Shown here in pieces: positions 35,663 through 44,732 of a DNA stretch of 64,000 bases; within the stretch, counting starts at the first letter, position 1; every line of letters starts with the position of its first letter. Both the position numbers and the translations under genes were made by a program. The notes under the pieces are model-generated. The model had not been told where the DNA came from, did not search any database, and worked only from the letters and a program-made list of their open reading frames with translations. Location of the stretch: the NCBI RefSeq assembly GCF_000316685.1, contig NC_019680.1, forward strand, positions 1,551,501 through 1,615,500, given 5' to 3'. The stretch is from Synechococcus sp. PCC 6312 (GTDB taxonomy: Bacteria; Cyanobacteriota; Cyanobacteriia; Thermosynechococcales; Thermosynechococcaceae).

Positions 35663-36535
35663 ATGCAATTAAAACGTCGCGATTTTTTAGCCTTTGGAGT
35701 CGGATTAGCCTTGGGGCCGACCTGGGCCTGGATGCAAAAACAAAGAGCCGTAGTCGCCAATAGTCCTCAAGTTCCCCTGTTGCGGTTTGTCGCTGTGGCC
35801 GATACGGGGACGGGGGCCGAGGGGCAATATGCTGTGGCCAATGCGATGCAGGCCTGGTACAAACGTCATCCCTTTTCTTTGGTTGCTCTAGCCGGAGATA
35901 ACATTTACAACGATGGGGAAATTGAAAAAATTGGCGCGGTCTTTGAAAAACCCTATCAAGGTCTGTTGGAGTCCGGGGTCAAGTTCTACGCCTGTCTAGG
36001 AAATCACGACATTCGCACCCACAATGGCGAAGACCAAATTCACTATCCTGGCTTTAATATGAGCGGGCGTTACTATACCTTCACCCAAGGCCCCGTCCAG
36101 TTTTTTGCCTTAGATACCAATGGCGGAAATCACTGGGATGCCCAATTGGCCTGGCTAAAAGAGCAACTCAGCAAGAGCACCGCGGCCTGGAAAGTGGTCT
36201 TCGGTCATCATCCCATCTACTCCTCAGGCATTTATGGCACCAATCCAGCCATGGTTGAGCAATTCACACCTCTTTTTGAAAAATATCGAGTCCAGCTTTA
36301 TATCAACGGCCATGAGCATAACTATGAACGGAGTAACCCGATTAAAGGCACAACCTATCTAACTGTGGGGGCCGGGGCCGGAATTCGTCCCGTGGATCGA
36401 TCTGGGTGGACAGCATATAGTGCCAGCCGCCTCAGTTTTGCCAGCCTAGATGTGTGGGCCAATCAACTCATCATTCGTACCGTTGGCACAGACGGGCAAG
36501 TATTTGATCAAGGTGTGATTGAGCGGGTCAGTTAG
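35663..36535 (+). CDS. Tat-exported calcineurin-like metallophosphoesterase
   Basis: A 290-residue protein with a twin-arginine signal (MQLKRRDFLAFGVGLALGP), so it is exported folded. The dinuclear metallophosphoesterase motifs are in order: VAVADTGTG (Asp), ALAGDNIYNDG (Gly-Asp-x-x-Tyr), LGNHDIR (Gly-Asn-His-Asp), VFGHHPIYSSG and NGHEHNYERS (Gly-His-x-His). The Tyr after GD and the final block resemble purple acid phosphatases. It probably releases phosphate from periplasmic phosphomonoesters; the substrate is not determined. It follows the smc-end fragment closely. Confidence 0.93.
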   Translation: MQLKRRDFLAFGVGLALGPTWAWMQKQRAVVANSPQVPLLRFVAVADTGTGAEGQYAVANAMQAWYKRHPFSLVALAGDNIYNDGEIEKIGAVFEKPYQGLLESGVKFYACLGNHDIRTHNGEDQIHYPGFNMSGRYYTFTQGPVQFFALDTNGGNHWDAQLAWLKEQLSKSTAAWKVVFGHHPIYSSGIYGTNPAMVEQFTPLFEKYRVQLYINGHEHNYERSNPIKGTTYLTVGAGAGIRPVDRSGWTAYSASRLSFASLDVWANQLIIRTVGTDGQVFDQGVIERVS

Positions 36536-36550
36536 GTCTGTCCTGAAACA

Positions 36551-38011
36551 TTAAAGAGTGGGCTGTTGTTTGTGCCAATCAGTGGCTTGCTCATAGGCAG
36601 AGGCGACTTGAAAAATCTGATCTTCTCGTAAAACATTGCCAATTAACTGCAAACCAATGGGGCGACCTTTTTGATCAAACCCACAGGGTAAGCTTAATCC
36701 TGGCAATCCGGCTAAGTTAACAGGAATGGTCATTAAGTCAGATAAGTACATACTCAGGGGATCGGCAGTTTTCTCCCCGGCCTGGAAGGCAGTTGTCGGC
36801 GCAGTCGGTGAAATGAGCACATCAACCGCCGCAAAGGCATTGGCAAAATCTTCTTTAATGAGGGTGCGGACTTTTTGAGCTTTCAAATAATAGGCATCAT
36901 AGTAGCCAGCCGAGAGGGCATAGGTGCCAATCATAATCCGCCGTTTGACTTCACTGCCAAAACCTTCCGCCCGCGTCTTGGTGTACATCTCCAATAAACT
37001 TTCTGCATCAGCCCGGTAGCCAAAATTCACCCCATCATAGCGGGCTAAATTGGCCGAGGCTTCTGATGGGGCAATGATGTAATAGGTTGGTAAGCCATAG
37101 GCAAAACGTGGGCAGGAAATTTCTTGAACTGTGGCCCCCAGGCCCTCCAAAACGTTTACTGCTGCTGCAATCGCTGTCGAAACTTCCGGCTGCAATCCGG
37201 CCCCCATTGTTTCCGAAATTAGCCCAATTCGTTTGCCTTTCAGGGGTTTCTTCTTGTTACCGTGATCCACAAACTGACCATAATCAGGCACCTCGACCCG
37301 CAAACTGGTGGCATCCTGGGCATCATAACCGGCAATCGCAGTCAACAGAATAGCAGCATCTGCCACGGTTAGAGCCAAGGGGCCAATTTGATCCAAGGAG
37401 GAGGCATAGGCCACTAATCCAAAGCGAGACACCCGCCCATAGGTTGGTTTTAGGCCGACAATCCCACAAAAAGAGGCTGGTTGACGAATGGAACCCCCGG
37501 TATCGGAACCCAAGGCCGCCACACATTCCTGAGCCGCCACGGCCGCTGCCGATCCCCCCGATGATCCCCCCGGTACACAGGCCAGATCCCAGGGATTTGC
37601 CGTGACTTGAAAGGCCGAATTTTCCGTAGAACTGCCCATGGCAAACTCATCCAGGTTGGTTTTTCCGAGCAGGATCGCTCCGGCCTGGTTTAATTTCTGG
37701 GTCACAGTTGATTCGTAGGGAGGGATAAAATTAGCCAGAATCTTAGAGGCACAGGTTGTTCTCACCCCTTGGGTACAGAGATTATCTTTAATACCCAAAG
37801 GAATACCGGCCAACAGACTAATGTCTTCTCCCGCGGCAATTTTCGTGTCTATCGCTTTAGCTTGGGCGAGGGCCTGGTCAGCCGTAATGGTCAAGTAACT
37901 GTGGATTTTGGGTTCAAGTTCGCTGATCCGGTTGAGGTAATCTTGGGTAATTTCAGTGGCGGAGCGTTCTTTCTGGATAAGTTGGCGATGTAGCTCCCGA
38001 ATCACTGACAT
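36551..38011 (-). CDS. gatA: Aspartyl/glutamyl-tRNA amidotransferase subunit A
   Basis: The 486-residue amidase subunit of GatCAB, which converts Glu-tRNA-Gln (and Asp-tRNA-Asn) to the amidated form using ammonia from glutamine. The Ser-cisSer-Lys triad is visible: Lys in [12 protein letters not shown], the serines in [15 protein letters not shown] and [10 protein letters not shown]. The C-terminus has [20 protein letters not shown]. Full length. The upstream side is a 435-bp gap dominated by a 21-bp minisatellite. gatB and gatC are not nearby, as is usual in cyanobacteria. Confidence 0.98.
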   Translation of the reverse strand: MSVIRELHRQLIQKERSATEITQDYLNRISELEPKIHSYLTITADQALAQAKAIDTKIAAGEDISLLAGIPLGIKDNLCTQGVRTTCASKILANFIPPYESTVTQKLNQAGAILLGKTNLDEFAMGSSTENSAFQVTANPWDLACVPGGSSGGSAAAVAAQECVAALGSDTGGSIRQPASFCGIVGLKPTYGRVSRFGLVAYASSLDQIGPLALTVADAAILLTAIAGYDAQDATSLRVEVPDYGQFVDHGNKKKPLKGKRIGLISETMGAGLQPEVSTAIAAAVNVLEGLGATVQEISCPRFAYGLPTYYIIAPSEASANLARYDGVNFGYRADAESLLEMYTKTRAEGFGSEVKRRIMIGTYALSAGYYDAYYLKAQKVRTLIKEDFANAFAAVDVLISPTAPTTAFQAGEKTADPLSMYLSDLMTIPVNLAGLPGLSLPCGFDQKGRPIGLQLIGNVLREDQIFQVASAYEQATDWHKQQPTL

Positions 38012-38145
38012 GAATTCATTCCTAACTCTCAGCTTCCCTAGTATAGCCAGGCCAGGTTCACCCGCTCACCCCCAGCCACCTCAAGCTACTGGTCAACGAT
38101 GAGTGCAATCCCCCTGTTCTCCGAGCGAGTCTCACCTTCTAGCCC

Positions 38146-38397
38146 AAAGCTCCACGATTCAAGTTCAAAGCTCCACGATTCAAGTTCAAAGCTCCACGAT
38201 TCAAGTTCAAAGCTCCACGATTCAAGTTCAAAGCTCCACGATTCAAGTTCAAAGCTCCACGATTCAAGTTCAAAGCTCCACGATTCAAGTTCAAAGCTCC
38301 ACGATTCAAGTTCAAAGCTCCACCATTCGAGTTCAAAGCTCCATCATTCAAGTTCAAAGCTCCATCATTCAAGTTCAAAGCTCTATCATTCAGGCCC
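38146..38397. repeat. Minisatellite of 12 exact-length 21-bp units
   Basis: Twelve units of 21 bp (252 bp). The first eight (38146-38313) are identical: AAAGCTCCACGATTCAAGTT plus C. Units 9 to 12 drift, the last most strongly. Because 21 is a multiple of three, several frames on both strands stay open and yield heptapeptide repeats such as SKLHDSS, but none has a convincing gene context. The array lies between gatA and the PP2C gene, about 135 bp upstream of the gatA ATG. The rest of this gap holds no gene. Confidence 0.97.
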
Positions 38398-38446
38398 AAA
38401 GGCAGCCCAGGGCAGCAGAAGAAAATACCTTGGCCTTAGGGATGGG

Positions 38447-40384
38447 TTAATAGCCGGAATTGGTGGTCGGGGGGGATGAGGGGTCAGACTGATGAGGAGA
38501 AAATAGCCAGTAGCCTTGGTACCAGGCCCAGCCTCCCACCGCCAGCATCGTAATCACCAATACCATCACGGCCACCCTCAACCAAGATAGGCGGAGATTT
38601 TCTGGGGCCGGGGGCAGGGAATCTGGAAGAATTTGTTCTGGTTCAAAGTTCTCCTCTAACAGCAAGACATCACTGCCTAACTCTTCTGGTGAGGGATAGA
38701 AAATCTGCACATAGTTGGGTTCTGGTGGGGTGTGTTCAGGGGGTTGCACTCGGAAACGGATTAGGGCAACGGTGACATTATCGTGGCCATTGCGGCTATT
38801 GGCTAGCTCGACTAAAGCTTGACAGGCCTGGCGTAAATCGGTTGGGCTGTTGGCATCTGTTAAAAGGGGCAATAATAACGTTGGCCAATACTGCTCAACC
38901 CGGTCTAAATCGCTCAGGCCATCGGAGCAAAGCAACAATAGGCTATCTTCATCCACAATCAGGGGGCTAATGGTCGGCCGTAAGTGGGCGGAGGGAGCTA
39001 CCCCCAAGGCCTGGATTAAAGAGCCTGCATAGGGGTGATTCAGGGCGACTCGATAGGGACTCAAACCTAAGCGCACTTCGCGAGAGGCAACATCGTCATC
39101 CAGGGTGACTTGATAGCAGCCATAGCGAGTAATCCAATAGGCCCGACTATCCCCCACATGGGCTAAATACAGTTGCGCTTGCTGGGCCAGGGCCGCGACA
39201 AGGGTTGTTCCCATCCGTTGCCGGTCTTGGCGTTCTTCAGCATCATTTTGGACGGCAATTAAATCATTGGCACGGTGAATCACAGTCTCTAGGGTGGTCT
39301 GGATATCGCCACCGCTGATGAGAGTATGCCTCAATTCTGGGAGGGCTGCGGTGAAAGCTTGAATTCCCAGGCCCGAAGCCACATCACCCCCCGCATGGCC
39401 ACCGACACCATCACAAACCAGAGTGAGAACTTCGGACTCAGCCACCAAAAATGTCTCCGATGGCGGGTAACAATTATCTTCATTGCGCTTGCGGCGGGGG
39501 CCTTTGTCCGTTTGGGTGGCTAAATCAAAGGTAAAGGTATAATCCTCAGCCACTTCTGTGATCCAGGCCTGGATCTGCGTTTGGAAATAGGTCGAGGCCA
39601 GGTCAGCCGCTTGGGGTAAATTTTCCCGCAGAGTTGTCCATCTTGCTTGGGTCGCCACCGCCTGAACGGGAAACCACTCCGACCAGGCCTGGAGGAGTTG
39701 CCCGAGTTCTGGGGCTGTTTCTGAACTTGGATTTAACGTTAACTGGACAAGCCGCAGAATGGCCCCTTCAACCCGTAAATACTCCGGCTCAAATAAAGTA
39801 GCACTGACTCCGGCCTGGGTTAAGACTGGCCACAATTGCCCCAGCTGCCAGAGCCAATTTAACTGCCGGAATAATCCTGCTTTTGTCCAGGCCTGGCGGA
39901 GGGGGACAGCACTAGTGAGTCCGGTCAGGGTTTGGGGCAGTTGCAAAATGGGCAGGTCAGCCGTAATGTCCACTTTTCCCCAGGGGCCGAGTTCCAGGAG
40001 TAACACCGGTTCCGGCTGCGTTAATAGCCCAAACACTTGAGGGATATGCAGTCGCCAAGCAAACAGTTTCAGATAGGGTTCGATCAGAGCCAGGTGACTG
40101 TCTGTATAGGGGGGCGGGTCTCCAGGTTGGGTATCGAGGACTAAATCCGGCCCGCGCACTAGAAATCGCCCTGCCAAATAACTACCCGGTTCTAAGGGGG
40201 CACGATCGTCTGGCCAAATCACCCGTAAATATCGCTTTGGCAGGGGAGTCTGACAAGCATGGCAATGGGCAAAGGCCTCCAGATTTTCCCGATTACAGGT
40301 CGGGCAATACAGTGTGGCCAGGGATAATGGCCCAGAGACTCCTTGGCTTTGCGGCTGACTCACCCCACCTGCGCTCCTATCCAA
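38447..40384 (-). CDS. Zinc-ribbon PP2C-type protein phosphatase with C-terminal membrane anchor
   Basis: A 645-residue protein. Residues about 25-50 form a zinc ribbon (LYCPTCNRENLEAFAHCHAC). A middle segment (about 60-270) is like a degenerate protein-kinase or adaptor region with no catalytic motifs. Residues about 285-545 are the PP2C phosphatase with metal-binding blocks KRNEDNCYPP, VCDGVGGHAGGDVAS, GTTLVAALAQQ, AHVGDSRAYWI, LLCSDGLSDLD and GHDNVTVALIRF. A hydrophobic helix (VAVMVLVITMLAVGGWAWY) near the C-terminus anchors it. It removes phosphate from Ser/Thr and probably opposes the kinase encoded just upstream on the same strand. Confidence 0.93.
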   Translation of the reverse strand: MDRSAGGVSQPQSQGVSGPLSLATLYCPTCNRENLEAFAHCHACQTPLPKRYLRVIWPDDRAPLEPGSYLAGRFLVRGPDLVLDTQPGDPPPYTDSHLALIEPYLKLFAWRLHIPQVFGLLTQPEPVLLLELGPWGKVDITADLPILQLPQTLTGLTSAVPLRQAWTKAGLFRQLNWLWQLGQLWPVLTQAGVSATLFEPEYLRVEGAILRLVQLTLNPSSETAPELGQLLQAWSEWFPVQAVATQARWTTLRENLPQAADLASTYFQTQIQAWITEVAEDYTFTFDLATQTDKGPRRKRNEDNCYPPSETFLVAESEVLTLVCDGVGGHAGGDVASGLGIQAFTAALPELRHTLISGGDIQTTLETVIHRANDLIAVQNDAEERQDRQRMGTTLVAALAQQAQLYLAHVGDSRAYWITRYGCYQVTLDDDVASREVRLGLSPYRVALNHPYAGSLIQALGVAPSAHLRPTISPLIVDEDSLLLLCSDGLSDLDRVEQYWPTLLLPLLTDANSPTDLRQACQALVELANSRNGHDNVTVALIRFRVQPPEHTPPEPNYVQIFYPSPEELGSDVLLLEENFEPEQILPDSLPPAPENLRLSWLRVAVMVLVITMLAVGGWAWYQGYWLFSPHQSDPSSPPTTNSGY

Positions 40385-40604
40385 CTGACATCCCTGCTCT
40401 CACCTTTTTGAACAAACCCAGGCCCGCGCTAAGGTGGATGATTGACCAGCCAGCCGGGGAGTCTTGGGGTTAATTTCTTTCCCACAATCTTATCCTATCC
40501 AAACCTCGGCCCCGCTCCCTGGTTTAACCAATATTATCTTTGTCCATCTCTCCCAATGCGAATGTGAGCAGCATCCAGGGCCGAGAACTTCATCTGGGCC
40601 TGGA

Positions 40605-41819
40605 TTAAGCGTTCTCCTGGCAACCTTTCAAGGCCCGCGCCAATTCAATCGCACTTTGATAGCGGTTACTCACTTGGGGTTCGGTGGCCCGTTGGATCAC
40701 GAGCTTTAGATTTTCGGGCACTGAGGGTTGATCCAAAATATTCAGGCGATAAACTCCCATCTCATGGCGATAAAACCGAATGGGACTGTCCCCCAGTAGC
40801 AAAAAGGCCAGAGTTGCCCCAACCGCATATAAATCCGACTGAACAACTGGATGCCCCAGCATTTGTTCGGGAGCCGAATACCCCTCCACCGCAATTCGTG
40901 TCCCTGGGGAATGACCAACTTCCTTAACTGCCCCAAAGTCAATCAACACCACTTGATTATCACTGGAGCGCACGAGTAAATTACTGGGTTTGAGATCCCG
41001 GTGAATCACCTGGGGATCTTGGTTGTGGAGATAATCTAGAACGCCACAGGTTTGTAACATCCATTGAATGGCCTGGGCGGGTTCTACGGGGCCATTGCGA
41101 ATCACCCAACGGTCTAAATCCAGGCCATGAATGAGTTCCATGACTAAATATTTTTTACCATCCTCAATGAAATAATCATGAAACTTAGGAATTCCGGCAT
41201 GACAAAGTCCCTGGAGGATACGAGCTTCCCGTTCAAAAAGCTCCTGAACTTTGTCTTCTGCCTCAACATCCGAGCGCAATTCTTTGAGAACCCAAACCTG
41301 CGGCAGTTGATTGGGGCGATAGTCCGTTTCTTGGCAGACCAGATAAGTGGTTCCCATTCCCCCATGGCCCAAGAGGCGAAGAACCTGATAATTGCGGATC
41401 GTCCGCTGGACATTTAGGGGCTGCCCGCAGTGGATACAAAAAAGATTTCCTGGCATATTCCCGATGTGCTGACAGGTGGCCAAGGTAGAAGGAGCATTGC
41501 GGCGACTGAGGACTTCAAATTGCAGGATCGGGCCAGTTGGGCCAAGTTGTAGGAGGCTACCATTGCCCAGGGGGCCATCACTGACTAATTTGCCGTCTAG
41601 AAATGTCCCAGTGGGGCCGACATTTTTGACATACCACCGCCCCAAGTTTTCTGGATCCGTATAGCAAGCCACCTCCGCATGGTAACGGGCAATCAAAATA
41701 TCATTCAAAATAATGTCATTATCAGCCGCTCGGCCGATGCGGATAGTTGGTTTAGCGGGAAATCGCCAACGTTTGACAGGGGTGCGCTTCCAGGGATCAA
41801 GCAAACTCAGTGTAACCAC
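40605..41819 (-). CDS. FHA-domain and zinc-ribbon serine/threonine protein kinase
   Basis: A 404-residue protein of three domains. Residues about 20-100 are an FHA phosphothreonine-binding domain (IRIGRAADNDIILNDILIAR, then VKNVGPTGTFLDG). Residues about 117-135 are a zinc ribbon (CQHIGNMPGNLFCIHCGQPL). From 145 to the end is a Hanks-type kinase with LLGHGGMGTTYL, the ATP Lys in WVLKEL, the loop VIHRDLKPSNLLV, the DFG in LIDFGAVKE, and APEQMLGHP. All catalytic residues are present. It lies between two PP2C phosphatase genes on one strand (gaps of 108 and 220 bp), so it is probably the kinase of a reversible phosphorylation unit. Confidence 0.95.
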   Translation of the reverse strand: MVTLSLLDPWKRTPVKRWRFPAKPTIRIGRAADNDIILNDILIARYHAEVACYTDPENLGRWYVKNVGPTGTFLDGKLVSDGPLGNGSLLQLGPTGPILQFEVLSRRNAPSTLATCQHIGNMPGNLFCIHCGQPLNVQRTIRNYQVLRLLGHGGMGTTYLVCQETDYRPNQLPQVWVLKELRSDVEAEDKVQELFEREARILQGLCHAGIPKFHDYFIEDGKKYLVMELIHGLDLDRWVIRNGPVEPAQAIQWMLQTCGVLDYLHNQDPQVIHRDLKPSNLLVRSSDNQVVLIDFGAVKEVGHSPGTRIAVEGYSAPEQMLGHPVVQSDLYAVGATLAFLLLGDSPIRFYRHEMGVYRLNILDQPSVPENLKLVIQRATEPQVSNRYQSAIELARALKGCQENA

Positions 41820-41927
41820 AGTTTTTCATCACAATTTAGGAGAACAAGAAGCTGAAATGTTTGATGATGCACCAACCCAGCATCAGACTTCAGAACTGGT
41901 CGGAACATCAATGTGCGCCGGAGTTCC

Positions 41928-44174
41928 TTAAAAAATCTGATCTAATTCTGAACGCAACTTCATCCGAATCGCAATCACTGTTAAGTTATCGTGACCATTA
42001 TGCTCATTACCCAAATTGATTAACGTCCGAACCCCTTTGCTTAAGCTGCTATCAAAACTCAAGAGCGGAGCAACATGGCTTTCAATGTGAGACTCAAGAC
42101 AGTCGTTATCGGTTAAGCCATCGGAGCAGAGGAGAAACACCGTATCATCCGTAACCTCTAGGGTCAAAATGTCGGGGTTGAGATAGTCATTGCCACGGGG
42201 GCCCAAGGCCTGGGTGAGTTGGTAGGCATCGGGACGGGCATAGGCAATTTCCGGTTCCACACCGCGCTTGATGTCCCGCTGACCCACTTCATGATCGACC
42301 GATAGCTGTTCCAGGCCATGCCGCCGGGTAAACCGATAGGCCCGACTATCCCCCACATGGGCTAAACAAACCGCCTGATTATGAACCAACGCAAGGACGA
42401 GGGTGGTGCCCATTCGCCCACTCCCAATGGTGCGCTGATCCTCGTTGTGATTGAAAATAGCTTGATTAGCGGCAAAAATGGCCTGGCGAATCACCTCATC
42501 TTCTGGGAGTGGCTCACCCTCTAGCCAATGCTCTTGGAAAAAATTAAATACTGTGCTGGCGGCTAAGGAACTGGCAACTTCCCCTTGGGCATGGCCACCC
42601 ATCCCATCACAGAGGACATAAAGCCCACGGGCCTGGAGTTTTTGCCCAATGGATGTCCCGCAATAGTGTTGCCGATGATCAATCAGGAAAAAGTCTTCAT
42701 TGTGATGTCGTTGCCGCCCGGTATCCGTCAAACCAACGGTATCTAACTGGACTAATTGCTTGGGTAAGACCGCAGTTGGGGAATCCTCTGTAATTGCTTG
42801 GGCTGGGGTTGAGTTGAGATCCTGTTGCCAATGGGCATCTAGGCTGGCGACAACGTTTTTCAAGTCAAAGTCTTGGCTATTACCGAGGTTGATCAGATCC
42901 GATTGGAGTGTTTCCCACAGTTGCTCAATTAAGGCCTGGATGTCAGCCAATGTTTGCTGAGGCTGGGTTTGGAGCATGACAAAAAGAGGTTGAAAGGCCT
43001 GTTGACGGCTGGCAGGGGCCTGGGATAGTAAAGACTGCCAAAGCGCGATCAGGCCTTGCGGCGATGGATCAGGGAGGGGGGAAAAGTCGAGATACCGGAC
43101 GGCTAAAATCCCTTCACCGTAAATACAAAGGTTATCTTCATCTAAAAGACTGGCCGCACAGCCCCAGGCCTCCAGATTGGGCCAGAGGTCAATCATTTCC
43201 TCCATCCAGGCCAGAAGTTGCCCGTTATCCAATTCTGGATCCTGCCAGGCCTGCCATAAACTGGGACATTGACTCCGATCCTGCAAAACCACGAATTGAC
43301 GCGGCTCATGGATCCCCGGCTGGCCTGTCCCATAACCAACCCAAGCATCCTGGAGGCGGGGGACAAACTCAGAGAATAACAACCGTAAACTCAGGTAGCT
43401 GATCACGATAGGGGTGGGGGCATCGGGGCGGGCCTGGAGTTGAGTCAACATCTCCTGAGGCTGAGTTAAATCAAACTGATCAGCCTGTTGAATTAAGGTT
43501 TGGCTGAACTCCAAAACTCTAGTTGGGCGGCTGGGTTGAGTATCTTCCACACGGCCAGAGGTTGTATCTAGGCTAAAAGACGTGAGGCAACGGTAGCGGT
43601 TCTCCTCGTCTAAAAAGATGGCCCCTTCTTGGCGTTCGGTATCTTGCTCTAGCACTGGGGGCAAATCAGGCCTCCTCTCACAGGCCAACCAGGGAGAGTC
43701 AGAATCACAGGGATAGACGACTACGGCAGAAATTGGCTCAGACTGGCTGCCAAAATTCGTGAGTAGGTCTCGGCTGATCTCCTGGATGTCAATGGCATCG
43801 GGAATGAGGGTCAGTTCATCATCACCGGGATAGGCTTCAGCAACAGGTAATGAGACAGGGGTTTCAGTCTGGGGAGAGTCCGCTTCAGTCGGGTTGGGTG
43901 GCAGATTAGCGGGAGAGGGTGGCTGATCTCCAGGCCTGGAATTGGCAGCGGTTAATAAATCTGGAGTCCAAGTCATTTCTCCGAGTTCTGACCAGGCCAG
44001 TTCGGCAGTACCTTTGGCTCCGAGTTGCTGAGAACTTGATTTTGCCGCAGATTCAGAAGTCGGTGAGCTTAATTCATTCTCGACAGGGGCGGGGGGAACA
44101 AGGGGAGTGCCACAGTATAAGCAGAACTTGTTTGTCTCGGCATTAAACTGGTGGCAGTGAGGGCAGACAAGCAT
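41928..44174 (-). CDS. Zinc-ribbon PP2C-type protein phosphatase
   Basis: A 748-residue protein that opens with a zinc ribbon (LVCPHCHQFNAETNKFCLYC). A long acidic, Pro/Ser-rich linker (about 30-200) follows, then a helical region without recognisable catalytic motifs (about 225-460). The C-terminal PP2C domain has RHHNEDFFLID, LCDGMGGHAQGEVASS, GTTLVLALV, AHVGDSRAYRF, LLCSDGLTDND and GHDNLTVIAIRM, so the metal site is complete. It is the first gene of the phosphatase-kinase-phosphatase cluster. There is no membrane segment, unlike the second phosphatase, suggesting the two act in different compartments. Confidence 0.94.
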   Translation of the reverse strand: MLVCPHCHQFNAETNKFCLYCGTPLVPPAPVENELSSPTSESAAKSSSQQLGAKGTAELAWSELGEMTWTPDLLTAANSRPGDQPPSPANLPPNPTEADSPQTETPVSLPVAEAYPGDDELTLIPDAIDIQEISRDLLTNFGSQSEPISAVVVYPCDSDSPWLACERRPDLPPVLEQDTERQEGAIFLDEENRYRCLTSFSLDTTSGRVEDTQPSRPTRVLEFSQTLIQQADQFDLTQPQEMLTQLQARPDAPTPIVISYLSLRLLFSEFVPRLQDAWVGYGTGQPGIHEPRQFVVLQDRSQCPSLWQAWQDPELDNGQLLAWMEEMIDLWPNLEAWGCAASLLDEDNLCIYGEGILAVRYLDFSPLPDPSPQGLIALWQSLLSQAPASRQQAFQPLFVMLQTQPQQTLADIQALIEQLWETLQSDLINLGNSQDFDLKNVVASLDAHWQQDLNSTPAQAITEDSPTAVLPKQLVQLDTVGLTDTGRQRHHNEDFFLIDHRQHYCGTSIGQKLQARGLYVLCDGMGGHAQGEVASSLAASTVFNFFQEHWLEGEPLPEDEVIRQAIFAANQAIFNHNEDQRTIGSGRMGTTLVLALVHNQAVCLAHVGDSRAYRFTRRHGLEQLSVDHEVGQRDIKRGVEPEIAYARPDAYQLTQALGPRGNDYLNPDILTLEVTDDTVFLLCSDGLTDNDCLESHIESHVAPLLSFDSSLSKGVRTLINLGNEHNGHDNLTVIAIRMKLRSELDQIF

Positions 44175-44483
44175 GAATAGCAGCCCATTGTAATTTGCAA
44201 TTCCTATATTTTAGTCATCTCTTCCCGGAGTTTTACAAGCTCAGGTGACATTTTCGCAAGTTTTTAGAATTCAAAGAGATATAGGCCAAGCCTTCAGACA
44301 ATCGTCAATTTTCTCAGCAAAGTCTTTCTTGATCAAGGTGGCGGAATTGGGAGTTGGGCCGTCACTAGGGATTAAATCTTTGAGAAATCCTGATATTTTT
44401 GCGAACATATCTTTGTAGGGCGGTCGCGGTTTGCCTTGAGGCAAGATTCATCTGCGGCGACGGAAACTCACCAGGAGCACAAA
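44175..44483. promoter_or_regulatory. Divergent promoter region between the PP2C cluster and feoAB
   Basis: This 309-bp gap must carry the promoters of both units. I looked for a Fur-type palindrome upstream of feoA and did not find a convincing one. AGGAG at 44473-44477 sets the feoA start. Confidence 0.4.
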
Positions 44484-44732
44484 ATGCCACTGTCGGAATT
44501 ACCTATCGGGGAAATTGCCACCATCAGCCATACCGAAGCCACTGTGTTTGGGCCCGGTTTCACAGATCGTTTAGCCGCCTTGGGGATCATGCACGGGCGC
44601 AAAGTGGAAGTTTTACGCAAAGCCGCCCTAGGTGGCCCCCTCCATATTCGAGTCGGTTTAACCACAGAAGTCGCGATTCGCCGCCATGAAGCAGCCTTGA
44701 TTATCTTGAATGCTCCCTCGGTTCCCCGATGA
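44484..44732 (+). CDS. feoA: FeoA-family protein
   Basis: 82 residues from ATG 44484, chosen because AGGAG lies six bases upstream; an in-frame start 48 bp earlier lacks one. The SH3-like fold shows LPIGEIATISHTE, then RLAALGIMHGRKVEVLRKAA, GGPLHIRV and EVAIRRHEAALIIL. FeoA is a small cytoplasmic partner of the FeoB ferrous-iron transporter. Its TGA overlaps the feoB ATG (ATGA at 44729-44732), so translation is coupled. Confidence 0.95.
   Translation: MPLSELPIGEIATISHTEATVFGPGFTDRLAALGIMHGRKVEVLRKAALGGPLHIRVGLTTEVAIRRHEAALIILNAPSVPR

Noticed and set aside
38146-38397. CRISPR array
   Set aside because: The 21-bp units are directly abutting with no spacers, and no cas genes are nearby.
38099-38479. 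126-residue ORF across the 21-bp repeats (SKLHDSS heptads)
   Set aside because: The frame is open only because the repeat unit is a multiple of three and lacks stops; other frames on both strands are open too. It runs antisense into the PP2C gene and has no supporting context.
44175-44483. Fur box upstream of feoA
   Set aside because: No sequence close to the 19-bp Fur palindrome could be found, although iron control of feoAB is expected.
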